64,000 nucleotides of DNA from Collinsella sp. An268. GTDB taxonomy: Bacteria; Actinomycetota; Coriobacteriia; Coriobacteriales; Coriobacteriaceae. Made by a program: the position numbers and the translations under genes. Positions within the stretch are counted from its first letter, which is position 1. Every line of letters starts with the position of its first letter. The notes below the pieces were generated by a model that saw only the letters and a list, made by a program, of their open reading frames with translations, had not been told where the DNA came from and searched no databases. Below, piece after piece: positions 27,790 to 36,648 of the stretch. The stretch is taken from the NCBI RefSeq assembly GCF_002159765.1, contig NZ_NFJH01000005.1:103328-167327 (forward strand), written 5' to 3'.

Positions 27790-28449
27790 ATGCAGATCAT
27801 CATCGTGGGCGGCGGCAAGACCGGTTCGCACCTGGCCGCACGCCTTACCGACGACGGCGCCGCCGTCACCGTTATCGAGAACCGCCCCGAGGCAGCGCAG
27901 CGCGTGCGCACCGCCTGCCCCGCCGCCACCGTCATCGAAGGCTCCGGCGCCGACCCGCGCGTCCTCGAGCGCGCCGGCGTCCATATGGTGGACGCCGTCG
28001 CCGCCGTCACGGGCGAAGACGAGGTCAATCTCGTGGTCTCACTGCTCGCCAAGATGGAATTCTCTGTCCCGCGCGTCGTCGCCCGTGTCAACAGCCCCGC
28101 CAACGCCTGGATGTTCACCCCGGCAAACGGCGTGGATGTGGGCGTGAACCAGGCAGAGATCACCGCGCGCTTCATCATGGAGGGCATGAACGCCCGCGAT
28201 GTCTACACGCTCATGCGCCTCGGGCGTGACGACCACCGCATCGTGCAGGTGACGGTTGCCTCCGGCGCGCGCGTGGCAGGGCGCGCCCTGCGCGACATCG
28301 CCTTCCCCGCGGAGACCATCGTGGTGGGTATCGACCACGAGGGCACGCTTGCCGTCCCCAACGGCGACACGGCGCTCGCCCCGGGCGACGAGGCCGTGCT
28401 CTTCACCACCGACGGCAGCACCGACGAGCTGCGCCGCCTGTTCTCGTAA
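27790..28449 (+). CDS. TrkA/KtrA-family RCK protein 2
   Basis: 219 residues, paralogous to the preceding gene and 12 bp downstream with AAGGAGGA. The Rossmann motif is IIVGGGKTGSHLA and the C-terminal TrkA_C domain runs from about residue 135 to the end (GDEAVLFTTDGSTDELRRLF). Probably forms a hetero- or homo-tetrameric gating ring with its neighbour. Which membrane protein it controls is not shown by the window. The adjacent P-type ATPase is the only candidate in the operon. Confidence 0.9.
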   Translation: MQIIIVGGGKTGSHLAARLTDDGAAVTVIENRPEAAQRVRTACPAATVIEGSGADPRVLERAGVHMVDAVAAVTGEDEVNLVVSLLAKMEFSVPRVVARVNSPANAWMFTPANGVDVGVNQAEITARFIMEGMNARDVYTLMRLGRDDHRIVQVTVASGARVAGRALRDIAFPAETIVVGIDHEGTLAVPNGDTALAPGDEAVLFTTDGSTDELRRLFS

Positions 28450-28463
28450 GGATGCTCGGAACA

Positions 28464-28498
28464 TACGGCGCGCACGCCCGCCTGCCGCGCGCGCCGTA
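28464..28498 (+). terminator. Hairpin after the ATPase-trkA operon
   Basis: A perfect 10-bp stem (28464-28473 with 28489-28498), 15 bp after the stop of the second TrkA gene. It lies between convergent genes. Confidence 0.55.
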
Positions 28499-28500
28499 TA

Positions 28501-28561
28501 GGGGACGGGGCACGGAGGCTGCCGCGCATTCCGCACAAGACAGCCAGCGTGCCCCGTCCCC
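28501..28561. repeat. Palindromic element with GGGGACGGGGCACG arms
   Basis: A perfect 14-bp inverted repeat (28501-28514 with 28548-28561) is extended inward by a 5-bp stem (28517-28521 with 28541-28545). There is no T-run. The arm resembles the GGGGGACGCGGGG arm of the larger inverted repeat inside the OPT gene at 31429-31550, so both may belong to one dispersed palindrome family. Confidence 0.5.
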
Positions 28562-28622
28562 GTATCTATTCGTATATCCAGCCCCTGTTCCCAAGGGGAC
28601 CGGTGCCGCAGGTATCGGTACG

Positions 28623-29441
28623 TCACCCCACGTAATCGCGCTGCTGGCGTTTGAGGCGCAGCGCGACGATCAGCACGGCGACGCCCGCGACCACGAGCGG
28701 CAAGCTCAAAAGCTGCCCCATGGTGATGACACCGCCCAACAGGTACCCGAGCTGCGCATCGGGTACGCGCACAAATTCGACCAAGATGCGCGCGGCACCG
28801 TACCCTATGAGAAAGATGCCGAGGAACGTCCCCTGCGGCAGCGTCGGCTTCTTGCGGCTCAAGAGATAGAGCACCAAAAAGAGGACCACGCCCTCGAGGG
28901 CCGCCTCGTAGAGCTGGCTCGGGTGACGGGGCACCTCGCCCGCCGCTCCGCCAAACACCACGCCCCACGGCAGGTCCGTGGGCTTGCCCCACAGCTCGCC
29001 GTTGACAAAGTTGGCGCAGCGTCCCAGTGCGAGCGCGATGGGCGCACCGATGACGGCGAGGTCGGCGATGGTCCAGGCGGAAAGCTTCATCGCACGGCAG
29101 GCGATGACGCCGCCCAAGATACCGCCCACCAGCCCCCCGTGGAAGCTCATGCCGCCGTGGTTGGTCATGATGATCTCGAGCGGGTGCGTCCAATAATAGC
29201 CGTCGCCGTAGAAGATGACGTAAAAGAGACGCGCACCCACAACGAGGCCGAAGAACACGCCGAAGACGACCATCGACAGGTCATCCGCCGAGATTGACAG
29301 CCCCCAACGGCGCTGCGTGCGCCACATGACCACCGCGGTGAGAAACGTCCCCACCACGTAGGCGAGGCCGTACCAGTAAATGGTGATGGGCCCCGCCGAG
29401 AACGCGACGGGGTCCAGCATCTGATAGAGATCATTGAGCAC
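28623..29441 (-). CDS. lgt: Prolipoprotein diacylglyceryl transferase Lgt
   Basis: 272 residues with about seven membrane helices. Lgt transfers diacylglycerol from phosphatidylglycerol to the lipobox cysteine of prolipoproteins such as MetQ in this window. Diagnostic motifs are HGGMSFHGG and the Lgt signature GRCANFVNGELWGKPTDLPW. The start is GTG 29439-29441, 9 bp after the Nfu gene, so it is probably cotranscribed. An internal ATG seven codons in would lack a ribosome-binding site. The typical N-terminus DPVAFSAGPITIYWYGL supports this reading. Confidence 0.95.
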   Translation of the reverse strand: MLNDLYQMLDPVAFSAGPITIYWYGLAYVVGTFLTAVVMWRTQRRWGLSISADDLSMVVFGVFFGLVVGARLFYVIFYGDGYYWTHPLEIIMTNHGGMSFHGGLVGGILGGVIACRAMKLSAWTIADLAVIGAPIALALGRCANFVNGELWGKPTDLPWGVVFGGAAGEVPRHPSQLYEAALEGVVLFLVLYLLSRKKPTLPQGTFLGIFLIGYGAARILVEFVRVPDAQLGYLLGGVITMGQLLSLPLVVAGVAVLIVALRLKRQQRDYVG

Positions 29442-29450
29442 GGGAGGACC

Positions 29451-29741
29451 TTAGAACGGCGCGTACTCGTCGTAGAGGTCGGCCATGCCGTTCGCGCCGC
29501 CCGCAAGGTCGTTCACTGCGACGACGCGCGTCACGCCGGGCACGTTCTCCTTGAGCACGCGCTCGATACCCATCGAGAGGGTGAGCTGGCTCATGGGGCA
29601 GCCGGCGCAGTGGCCGGTGAGCTCGAGCGAGACCACACCGTCGTCATCCACGCCGTGGTACACCATGTCGCCGCCATCGGCCTGCAGGTTAGGACGAATC
29701 TGGTCGAGAACCTTGACCAGGAGTTCTTCGTTAACAGCCAC
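29451..29741 (-). CDS. NifU C-terminal (Nfu-type) Fe-S scaffold protein
   Basis: 96 residues, a single NifU-C domain with the cluster-binding CAGC at Cys45 and Cys48 (LTGHCAGCPMSQLTLSMGIE) and the typical LQADGGD motif. It holds and delivers [4Fe-4S] clusters. Likely clients in this window include GltB, GltD and the ferredoxin. The start is GTG 29739-29741 because AAAGGAG lies 6-7 nt upstream. It is followed by lgt with 9 bp between them. A TAGTAT -10 candidate is at 29803-29808. Confidence 0.92.
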   Translation of the reverse strand: MAVNEELLVKVLDQIRPNLQADGGDMVYHGVDDDGVVSLELTGHCAGCPMSQLTLSMGIERVLKENVPGVTRVVAVNDLAGGANGMADLYDEYAPF

Positions 29742-30083
29742 GTAAGGGCTCCTTTCAAACGGAGGGGCGAGGGGCAAAATGCTGCCCCGCGAGTAACTGA
29801 TGATACTACAAGGTGGTACCCAGGCGGGCGCGCACCATACGCGCGCCCGCACGATATGCAGAGCGCATGGAGGGGACGGCGCTTGAGGTTCGCGTAAGGT
29901 AGCGCCCGCACGATAGCGGTGTCGGCGCGGCGCACTTCTTCCTTCCCCGCCCCCGCGCCGATACGGCACCGGCGCCCGCCCAGACCAACTCTTCCCCAAA
30001 ACGTGCGGCGGGCGCCTTGATCCGCCGTCCCTCGCGCATCTCCGTGCGACGCACCGGCGCCACAGGCAGAACCGGCCTCAGGC
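29742..30083. other. Intergenic region upstream of the Nfu gene (342 bp)
   Basis: It contains the likely -10 of the Nfu-lgt operon (TAGTAT on the minus strand, 29803-29808) and a perfect 10-bp GC hairpin (29824-29833 with 29841-29850). I find no gene and no continuation of the truncated glycosyltransferase that ends at 30084. Confidence 0.5.
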
Positions 30084-30527
30084 TCACCGCGTGTATTTCC
30101 ACCCGGTATCGCGATGGGACCTCGCGCTCATCGGGCCAGAATGAGGGTAGGCATCCAGAATCCCCACCACGCTTGAGGCAGGCAGCGACCGGCGCGTATC
30201 CTCCATAACCTCCGGCTTCCAGGCGAAGGAGTCCGCCCTTGTCTGCCAGATGCTCGCGGCGGCACCTTTATAGGTAAGGCGCAGCACAAACCGACGGGCC
30301 ACGGTGTAGCGCCGCCACTTCATAACCGAGAGCCCGTTCATAAAGGTCGTGAAATCAAAGGTGCCGCTGCCGTTGAGCGCCCACGCCTCGGGCATGACGC
30401 CCTCGTGCGTCTTGACTGGGACTACGGGCGCGGTGGCATGCACATAGAGCGAAGGGGCCTCGTAGGCGCGCGGCTCGTCTTCGAGCACGAGCGAGGCGAT
30501 CTTGATCGCAACCGTTTCTGTAGGCAT
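30084..30527 (-). CDS. GlfT2-like glycosyltransferase N-terminal domain only (truncated remnant)
   Basis: 147 residues. The pattern SLYVHATAP, GTFDFTTFMNG, WRRYTVARRFVLRLTYKG, then IWQTRAD matches the N-terminal beta-sandwich of GlfT2-type galactofuranosyltransferases, where SFATYFNAF, YWRRWT and VVLRV occupy the same places. The catalytic GT-A domain (about 450 more residues) is absent; an unrelated tail of about 35 residues leads to the stop. Most likely a broken gene, although the ribosome-binding site (GAAAGGGG before ATG 30525-30527) is intact and lies inside an 8-bp inverted repeat (30533-30556). Confidence 0.6.
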   Translation of the reverse strand: MPTETVAIKIASLVLEDEPRAYEAPSLYVHATAPVVPVKTHEGVMPEAWALNGSGTFDFTTFMNGLSVMKWRRYTVARRFVLRLTYKGAAASIWQTRADSFAWKPEVMEDTRRSLPASSVVGILDAYPHSGPMSARSHRDTGWKYTR

Positions 30528-30644
30528 AGGGCCCCTTTCGTACGACAACGAAAGGGAGCATAGGAAGCGCGCCTTACCGGGACCTCAAGACGGCAGCGCA
30601 CGCGCGGACCCGCAAGAAGTGTGCATACGGCGCGCAAGAAATCC

Positions 30645-32396
30645 TCACGCGAGAAGCCCCGTCGCAACCGAGGCGAACGCGATGATGACGCCGACGATGG
30701 ACTCGCCGCCGAGCACGCCCGATGCCACGACGACGCCCGCCTCCTCGGCAGCATCCGCATCTGCCCCGCGCGCCGCCGCGACGCGGTCGTACACCCAGCG
30801 CATGACGGCACCCACCACGGTGGAGAAGGACATGTAGAACGGCAGGTACACGCCGAGCCCGACCATCATGGCCGGAATGCCCGCAAGATAGAGCGCGCAA
30901 CCCGCCGCAAGCCCCGCCGCGAAGGCGGGCGCGCTGGGGACCCCGGCGACCATCGTGGCGACGACATTGGCCTGCGCCGCGACGAAGAGCGCGTCGGTGC
31001 CGAAGGCATCGGTGCCATATGCCGCCACAAGCGCCACCATGGCGGCGACCGCGACCACCGTGCCCAGAAGCGCACCGATAGCCTGGCCCACCCACAGGAC
31101 GCGCGGATCGGCACCGATGATCTGGCCGGTCTTGAAGTCACTCATCACATCGCCCGCAAGACCGCACGCCACGGCGATAACGCCCGCCACAAAGAAGAGC
31201 TGCACCTGCGTGCTCGCCGAGAACGCGGCGACGAACAGCAGCACGATGAGACCGAAGATCTCCATGGGATCGATGCCCGACTGGCCGACGGACTGCGCGC
31301 TCATGGCGGCGGTCACGAACGAAAGGGCCACGATGACGACGCACACCGCCGGTTCCAACCTAAGGACGATACCGAGAACGAGGGCCGCGGCAGCGACCAT
31401 CAAGGCGAGCAGGCCGCGGGGCGCAGTGGGTGCGGGGGACGCGGGGTCCGCCTCCCCGCAGGTTCCGCACGAGCCGGAGGCGCCGGTGGCGCCTCCGTGC
31501 GAGCTCAGGACTGTCCGCAGCGGGGAGACGGACCCCGCGTCCCCCGCACCGTCATGAGCGCGCGCGAAAACATGCCGGCGCGCAAGGGGCAGCACGACGT
31601 CCTTCACCACCACGCCTGCACCGGAGCCCATCATGAGCCCCATGCCGAGGCTCGACACGATACCCTGCGCCGTCGGCACGTCGGCAAGCCCCAGCGCAGT
31701 GCCGCCCGCCACGATGCCGAGCCAGCCCACCGCCGCACCGATCGCCCACCAGATGATGGAGCGCCTGCCCGCGAGAAAGCCCACCGCCCAGCGCATGGGC
31801 GACAACTGGAGCCCCATCGCCACGCCGGGCACGCCGAGCTGTCCCACAAGTGACGGAATGAACCCCAAGACATCGCGTGCCACGCACCAGATGCCCGCAA
31901 CAGCCATCGACCCAAAGAGCCTCTTGCCCGTCGCTCCCCCATCGCGGCTCGCCAGAAGCGTCTCCGCCGCCGCCGTGCCGATGGGGTACTCGAGATCCGA
32001 CTCCTCTACAAAGCGACGCCGGATAACCGCCGTGCACACCAGGCCGAGCAGCGTTCCCGCGAGCGCTACGCCGAGCATCTCGCCCACGCTCACCTCATCT
32101 GCCGCGCCCAAGATCCACACCCCGGGTATGGTAAAGGCAAGGCCTCCCGCCACCATGGAGCCGGCGGACATGATGACCTGCGTGATATTCGCTTCGTTAA
32201 GACTCGTCCGACCGACCGCGCGCAACAGCACGAGGGCCGTGATGGACGTGAAGATCGTCGGCCAGGGGAGCGATCCCATCTTAAGTGCGGTGTAGACCGA
32301 CGAGGCCGTGATGATGACGCAGCCCACGCAGCCGATGAGAATACCGGCGACCGAGAGCTGCCCGCGCAGAACCCTGCGCACGGGCTGATCTTGCAT
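30645..32396 (-). CDS. OPT-family oligopeptide/metal-chelate transporter
   Basis: 583 residues with about 14 hydrophobic segments. OPT proteins import oligopeptides or metal-siderophore complexes using the proton gradient. Family-like blocks include SLPWPTIFTSITALVLLRAV, LEYPIGTAAAETLL and the C-terminal AGIPAMMVGLGVYLPFYMS. A soluble loop of about 45 residues (roughly 280-325) is Gly/Ser/Pro-rich with two cysteines (CGTCGE) and is encoded by a large DNA palindrome. ATG 32394-32396 has a modest AGGGAC site. Divergent from coaX. Confidence 0.9.
   Translation of the reverse strand: MQDQPVRRVLRGQLSVAGILIGCVGCVIITASSVYTALKMGSLPWPTIFTSITALVLLRAVGRTSLNEANITQVIMSAGSMVAGGLAFTIPGVWILGAADEVSVGEMLGVALAGTLLGLVCTAVIRRRFVEESDLEYPIGTAAAETLLASRDGGATGKRLFGSMAVAGIWCVARDVLGFIPSLVGQLGVPGVAMGLQLSPMRWAVGFLAGRRSIIWWAIGAAVGWLGIVAGGTALGLADVPTAQGIVSSLGMGLMMGSGAGVVVKDVVLPLARRHVFARAHDGAGDAGSVSPLRTVLSSHGGATGASGSCGTCGEADPASPAPTAPRGLLALMVAAAALVLGIVLRLEPAVCVVIVALSFVTAAMSAQSVGQSGIDPMEIFGLIVLLFVAAFSASTQVQLFFVAGVIAVACGLAGDVMSDFKTGQIIGADPRVLWVGQAIGALLGTVVAVAAMVALVAAYGTDAFGTDALFVAAQANVVATMVAGVPSAPAFAAGLAAGCALYLAGIPAMMVGLGVYLPFYMSFSTVVGAVMRWVYDRVAAARGADADAAEEAGVVVASGVLGGESIVGVIIAFASVATGLLA
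31429..31550. repeat. 122-bp nested palindrome inside the OPT gene
   Basis: 31-bp arms at 31429-31459 and 31520-31550 match at 30 of 31 positions in inverted orientation. Inside lies a second hairpin: 9-bp stem GGAGGCGCC/GGCGCCTCC (31476-31484 with 31488-31496) flanked by GCAC/GTGC. The reading frame stays open through it and encodes the variable cytoplasmic loop of the transporter. The form suggests an inserted repetitive extragenic-palindrome-like element that was accommodated in frame. Confidence 0.75.
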
Positions 32397-32462
32397 ACGT
32401 TGTCCCTTCGTATATCCGCTCCCCCTCAAACGGGGAGTCGGGTTACGGCAGTCTCGTCAGTA

Positions 32463-32468
32463 TACAAT
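32463..32468 (+). promoter_or_regulatory. Candidate coaX -10
   Basis: TACAAT, 42 bp before the coaX ATG. The -35 region is weak. Confidence 0.4.
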
Positions 32469-32510
32469 GGGTTCGCACCGCCCGAAACCCCTATGTGCCC
32501 CGGAGGCCCG

Positions 32511-33314
32511 ATGTCCGAGACGCCATGCCACATCCTCACCGTCGATGTGGGCAACACCACCACCCGCCTAGGGCTCTTCGCCCTCGCCGACAGCGCCGAT
32601 AAGACACCTCGCCCGCTTCGCACCTGCGACCTCACCACGCCGCCGCGCATCACGACCGACGAGGTGCGCATCCAGCTCATCCAGGCGCGCGCTGTGCTGG
32701 GCGACGCCCCGCTCGCCGGCGCGATCCTCTCCTGCGTGGTGCCCGCCCTGACCGACACCTGGCGCCGTGCCCTGACCGATATCGCCCCCGCGCGCCCCCT
32801 CGTGGTGGGGCCGGGCCTTAAAAGCGGCATGCGGCTCAGCTACGACAACCCTTCCGAGGTAGGACCCGACCGCATCGCCGACGCCGTCGCCGCGCGCGCC
32901 ATCTGGGGCGCCCCCGCCATCATCGTCGACCTTGGCACCACCACCAATGTGGAGGTCATCGACCAGACCGGCGCCTTTGCGGGCGGCATCATCGCACCCG
33001 GCATCGCACTCGGGGCCCGCGCGCTCGCCGAGGCCGCCGCGCGCCTGCCGCAAATCGAACTCCGGGCACCCCGGCGCCTCATCGGTACGAGCACCCGCTC
33101 CGCCATGCAGTCGGGCGTCGTTTTTGGCGAGGTCGCCCGCATCGACGGGTTGCTCGACGGCATCGTCGCCGAGCTCGGCTGCCCGGCGCCCGTCATCCTC
33201 ACGGGAGGGGACGCCGCGCGCATCGCACCGCTCCTGCGCCACGAGGCCACTGTCGACACCGACCTCACCCTGCGCGGGCTCACCCTCCTCTGGCAGCGCA
33301 ACCAGCGCGCCTAG
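32511..33314 (+). CDS. coaX: Type III pantothenate kinase
   Basis: 267 residues. It phosphorylates pantothenate with ATP in the first step of coenzyme A synthesis and is typically insensitive to CoA feedback. ASKHA-fold motifs: DVGNTTTRLGLF near the N-terminus, GPGLKSGMRLSYDNPSEVGPD, DLGTTTNVEVID and GGIIAPGIALGARAL. Start ATG 32511 is used because GGAGG (32502-32506) precedes it, whereas a GTG/ATG further upstream has no such site. Followed by a strong terminator. Confidence 0.95.
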   Translation: MSETPCHILTVDVGNTTTRLGLFALADSADKTPRPLRTCDLTTPPRITTDEVRIQLIQARAVLGDAPLAGAILSCVVPALTDTWRRALTDIAPARPLVVGPGLKSGMRLSYDNPSEVGPDRIADAVAARAIWGAPAIIVDLGTTTNVEVIDQTGAFAGGIIAPGIALGARALAEAAARLPQIELRAPRRLIGTSTRSAMQSGVVFGEVARIDGLLDGIVAELGCPAPVILTGGDAARIAPLLRHEATVDTDLTLRGLTLLWQRNQRA

Positions 33315-33345
33315 GCGCCGTCCGGGCAAGTATCGCGTATACGCA

Positions 33346-33380
33346 GACGGGGCCCCGCACATGAGGTGCGGGGCCCCGTC
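33346..33380. terminator. Terminator between coaX and glutamine synthetase 2
   Basis: A perfect 15-bp stem (33346-33360 with 33366-33380) and 5-nt loop between convergent genes. Probably bidirectional; no strong T-run on either side. Confidence 0.7.
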
Positions 33381-33418
33381 GCCTATGCAGCGCGCCGTGT
33401 CCTAACAGCGGGCGCTGC

Positions 33419-35509
33419 CTACACGTAGAACAGGATGTCGTCGTAGGTCGGCACGGGCCAGTAGTCCTCAGCGACAATCTCCTCCATGGCGTCCACGGTC
33501 ATGCGCAGTGCCTCCATAGCGGGCGCGACCTCGTGCGCGTAGCAGTTGGCCTGCTCCTGCGCATCCACGATGGCCTCGGCCTTGGTGTGCACCGAGACGA
33601 GCGCCGCTATGGCCTCGTTGATGTGCGTGATGCCGTCGCAAAGCGCGTTCAGCGTCTTCTGCTCCCACTCCATGGCGGCGTCGGCGCCCGCGGCGCGGAT
33701 GGTCTCCAGACCCTTGGCAACCTTGGTGGCGTACGCGGTGATGACGGGGCGATACGTGCGGCGCGCCTCGCGTACCATGGTCGTCGCCTCGATGTTCATG
33801 AGCTTGTTGTACTTCTCGAGCTTCGCCTCGTAGCGGCTGAACGCCTCGGTCTCGCTGAGCACGCCCATCGACTCCCACAGGGCGACGTTTTTGGGCGCCA
33901 CCATCGCGGGCAGGGCGTCGGCCGTCGTCCGCAGGTTCGCAAGGCCTCGGCGCGCCGCCTCGGCCTGCCACTCCTCCGAGTAGCCGTCACCCGAGAACAG
34001 GATGCGGCGGTGCTCGATAAGGCTCTTCTTGCAGTAGTCGAGCGCGGCGTCAACAAAGGCATCGGAGGGCGTCCCCTCGAGCGCGTCGGCGAAGTGCTTG
34101 AGTGCCTCGGCCACCGCCGTGTCGAGCACGAGGTTGCAGTCCGACGGGTTGGCCTCGGAGCCCACCGCGCGGAACTCGAACTTGTTGCCGGTGAAGGCGA
34201 AGGGGCTCGTGCGGTTGCGGTCCGTGTTGTCCTGCTGGAGCTTGGGCAGCACGTCGGCACCCAGGTCGAGCACGCCCTGTGTGGCGTGGACGCTCGCCTT
34301 GCCGTCCATGATCTTCTGCACGACCTCGGTCAGCTGGTCGCCCAAGAAGATGGAGACGATAGCGGGCGGCGCCTCGTCCGCACCCAAACGGTGATCGTTG
34401 CCGCAGGAGGCGACGGACATGCGCAGCAGATCCTGGTATTTGTCGACGGCCTCGATCACCGCCGTCAGAAAGACGACGAACTGCAGGTTCTCGAGCGGGG
34501 TGTCACCGGGATCGAGCAGGTTCTCGTCCTCCGTGGCAAGCGACCAGTTGTTGTGCTTGCCCGAGCCGTTGATGCCCTCAAACGGCTTCTCGTGCAGCAG
34601 GCAGACCAGGTCGTGGCGGCTCGCGATGAGCTTCATCTTCTCCATGATGAGGAGGTTGTTGTCGATGGCCTGGTTGAGGTCGGAGTACACCGGCGCAAGC
34701 TCGTGCTGGCAGGGGGCGACCTCGTTGTGCTTCGTCTTCGAGGGGATGCCGAGCGCCCAGAGCTCGTTGTCGAGGTCCTTCATGTACTTCGAGACCGAGG
34801 GGCGGATGGCGCCGAAGTAGTGCTCCTCGAGCTCCTGCCCCTTGCAGGGCGGCGCCCCGAAGAGCGTGCGCCCGCAGATCACGAGGTCGCGGCGGCGGCG
34901 ATAGGCATCCTTTTTGATGAGGAAGTACTCCTGCTCGTCTCCCACGGAGGGCACGACGCGCTTCGGCGCCTTGCCAAAGAGGGCGAGCACGCGCTTCGCC
35001 TCGCGGTCGAGCACCGTCATCGAACGCAGGAGCGGCGTCTTCTTGTCGAGCGCCTCGCCGTTGTACGAGCAGAACGCCGTGGGGATGCACAGCACGTCGT
35101 CCTTGATGAAGGCCGGGCTCGTGGGGTCCCAGGCGGTGTAGCCGCGCGCCTCAAAGGTCGCGCGGAGGCCGCCGTTGGGGAAGGAGCTCGCGTCGGGCTC
35201 GCCCTTGATGAGCGCCTTGCCCGTAAACTTGGTGATGGCTGTGCCATCGCCCACCGGCTCCAAGAAGCTGTCGTGCTTCTCGCTCGTGATGCCCGACAGC
35301 GGCTGGAACCAGTGCGCGTAGTGCGTCGCACCGTGCTCGAGCGCCCACGTCTTCATGGCGTGCGCCACCGCGTTCGCCACGTCGAGGTCGAGCGGCTGGC
35401 CCTCCTCGATGGTGGCGAACAAGCGCTTCCATACATCCTTGGGGAGGTATTCCCTCATCACGCTCTCAGAGAAGACCAGCGTTCCGTAGCGCTCGGTCAA
35501 ATTGGCCAT
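33419..35509 (-). CDS. Glutamine synthetase type III (copy 2)
   Basis: 696 residues, same length and colinear with the GSIII at 11227-13317. The two share all active-site blocks (DEQEYF for [50 protein letters not shown]), while the C-terminal third and peripheral helices differ. Start ATG 35507-35509 has GGGAGG upstream. Unlike copy 1 it has no obvious 11-bp phased pentamer array in front. The two are probably regulated differently, one for nitrogen-limited and one for basal synthesis. That division is inference. Confidence 0.95.
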   Translation of the reverse strand: MANLTERYGTLVFSESVMREYLPKDVWKRLFATIEEGQPLDLDVANAVAHAMKTWALEHGATHYAHWFQPLSGITSEKHDSFLEPVGDGTAITKFTGKALIKGEPDASSFPNGGLRATFEARGYTAWDPTSPAFIKDDVLCIPTAFCSYNGEALDKKTPLLRSMTVLDREAKRVLALFGKAPKRVVPSVGDEQEYFLIKKDAYRRRRDLVICGRTLFGAPPCKGQELEEHYFGAIRPSVSKYMKDLDNELWALGIPSKTKHNEVAPCQHELAPVYSDLNQAIDNNLLIMEKMKLIASRHDLVCLLHEKPFEGINGSGKHNNWSLATEDENLLDPGDTPLENLQFVVFLTAVIEAVDKYQDLLRMSVASCGNDHRLGADEAPPAIVSIFLGDQLTEVVQKIMDGKASVHATQGVLDLGADVLPKLQQDNTDRNRTSPFAFTGNKFEFRAVGSEANPSDCNLVLDTAVAEALKHFADALEGTPSDAFVDAALDYCKKSLIEHRRILFSGDGYSEEWQAEAARRGLANLRTTADALPAMVAPKNVALWESMGVLSETEAFSRYEAKLEKYNKLMNIEATTMVREARRTYRPVITAYATKVAKGLETIRAAGADAAMEWEQKTLNALCDGITHINEAIAALVSVHTKAEAIVDAQEQANCYAHEVAPAMEALRMTVDAMEEIVAEDYWPVPTYDDILFYV

Positions 35510-35769
35510 CCCGGCCTCCCTTCGGTGGGTGCGCCCCGCAAGCAGGCGCCCTCGATCATGCAGCTCCCAACAGGGTAGCGCACCTGCGCGGCAGCGGGCA
35601 GAGCGTAAGGGAGGTTCATGCGCAAAATGCAATAAATCCGCCCATACGAGCCGCCCCTAGATTCCCAAACGGTTTCAGCGCTTCAGAACCGACGGCGCGT
35701 CGGCGCGCATGCGCTACCATGCATACGACCGATGAACGTCACGCAGCACCCTCAACCGAAAGGCACGCC

Positions 35770-36648
35770 ATGCGCATCGACTCTCTTTTCGCCGCTGCCC
35801 GCGCGGCGGGGACCATCCCCGTCTCCTTTGAGATGTTTCCCCCCAAAGGCGAACTCACGCTCGAGCGGGCCCGCGCGGCGGCCGAGAAGCTCTGCGCGCT
35901 CAAGCCCGATTTTGTAAGCGTCACGTGCTCGGCGGGCGGCTCGGGCAACTCGAGCGCCACCGCCGACATCGCCCAGATGATCTCACGCGACTTTGGCACG
36001 AGCTCCGTCGCCCATCTCACCGGTATCGGCCTCACGCACGCGGGCCTCGCTGAGCGCATCGCCGCCTACCGGGCCGCCGGTGTGGAGAACGTGCTCGCGC
36101 TCCGCGGCGACCTCCCGCAGACGGGAGATGCGCCCTCGGGCGACTTCTCCTATGCCGCCGACATCATCCCCGCGCTCGTTGATGCCGGGTTCTGCGTGGG
36201 CGCCGCCGCCTACCCGGAGGGCCATATCGCTTGCGACAGCCTTGCCGAGAGCGTGCGTCACCTCAAGCTCAAGCAGGATGCCGGCGCCTCCTTTTTGGTC
36301 ACCCAGCTCTTCTTTGACAACGACCTGTTCTACCGCTTCCGCGAGCTCGCCGACGCGGCGGGCATCACCGTCCCCATCACGTGCGGCATCATGCCCTTTA
36401 TGAGCAAGCAGCAGGTGACGCGCATGGTCTTCATGTGCGGGGCGTCGCTGCCCTCGCCCGTCATCAAGCTCCTCGCCCGCTTCGAGGACGACCCGGACGG
36501 CCTTATGCGCGCGGGCATCGACTATGCCTGCGACCAGCTCGTCGACCTTGCCGAGCACGGCGTGGACGGCCTGCACGTCTACGCCATGAACCGCCCCTCG
36601 GTGGCGCGCGCCGCCATGCAGGCCTTAAGGGCGATAGGGCCGCTCTGA
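35770..36648 (+). CDS. metF: 5,10-methylenetetrahydrofolate reductase
   Basis: 292 residues, FAD-containing TIM barrel. It reduces 5,10-methylene-THF to 5-methyl-THF, the methyl donor for MetH two genes downstream. The N-terminus has PVSFEMFPPKGELTLERA; LFFDNDLFYRF and CGIMPFMS are family blocks. Start ATG 35770 (MRIDSLFAAAR) has AAAGG upstream; a 17-codon in-frame extension is not conserved-looking. Its stop overlaps the next start in the TGATG form, so translation is coupled. Confidence 0.95.
   Translation: MRIDSLFAAARAAGTIPVSFEMFPPKGELTLERARAAAEKLCALKPDFVSVTCSAGGSGNSSATADIAQMISRDFGTSSVAHLTGIGLTHAGLAERIAAYRAAGVENVLALRGDLPQTGDAPSGDFSYAADIIPALVDAGFCVGAAAYPEGHIACDSLAESVRHLKLKQDAGASFLVTQLFFDNDLFYRFRELADAAGITVPITCGIMPFMSKQQVTRMVFMCGASLPSPVIKLLARFEDDPDGLMRAGIDYACDQLVDLAEHGVDGLHVYAMNRPSVARAAMQALRAIGPL

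Noticed and set aside
29812..29820. T-box-like GGTGGTACC
   Set aside because: Lacks the flanking AGGGTGGNACCGCG context, specifier loop and a following gene in the right direction. It is a short palindrome only.
35510..35769. 11-bp pentamer array upstream of the second glutamine synthetase
   Set aside because: Only one GTTTC (35672) is present and neighbouring sites are out of register.
35510..35769. Cobalamin riboswitch ahead of metF-metH
   Set aside because: No B12-box (GCCACTG-like) is present on the plus strand.
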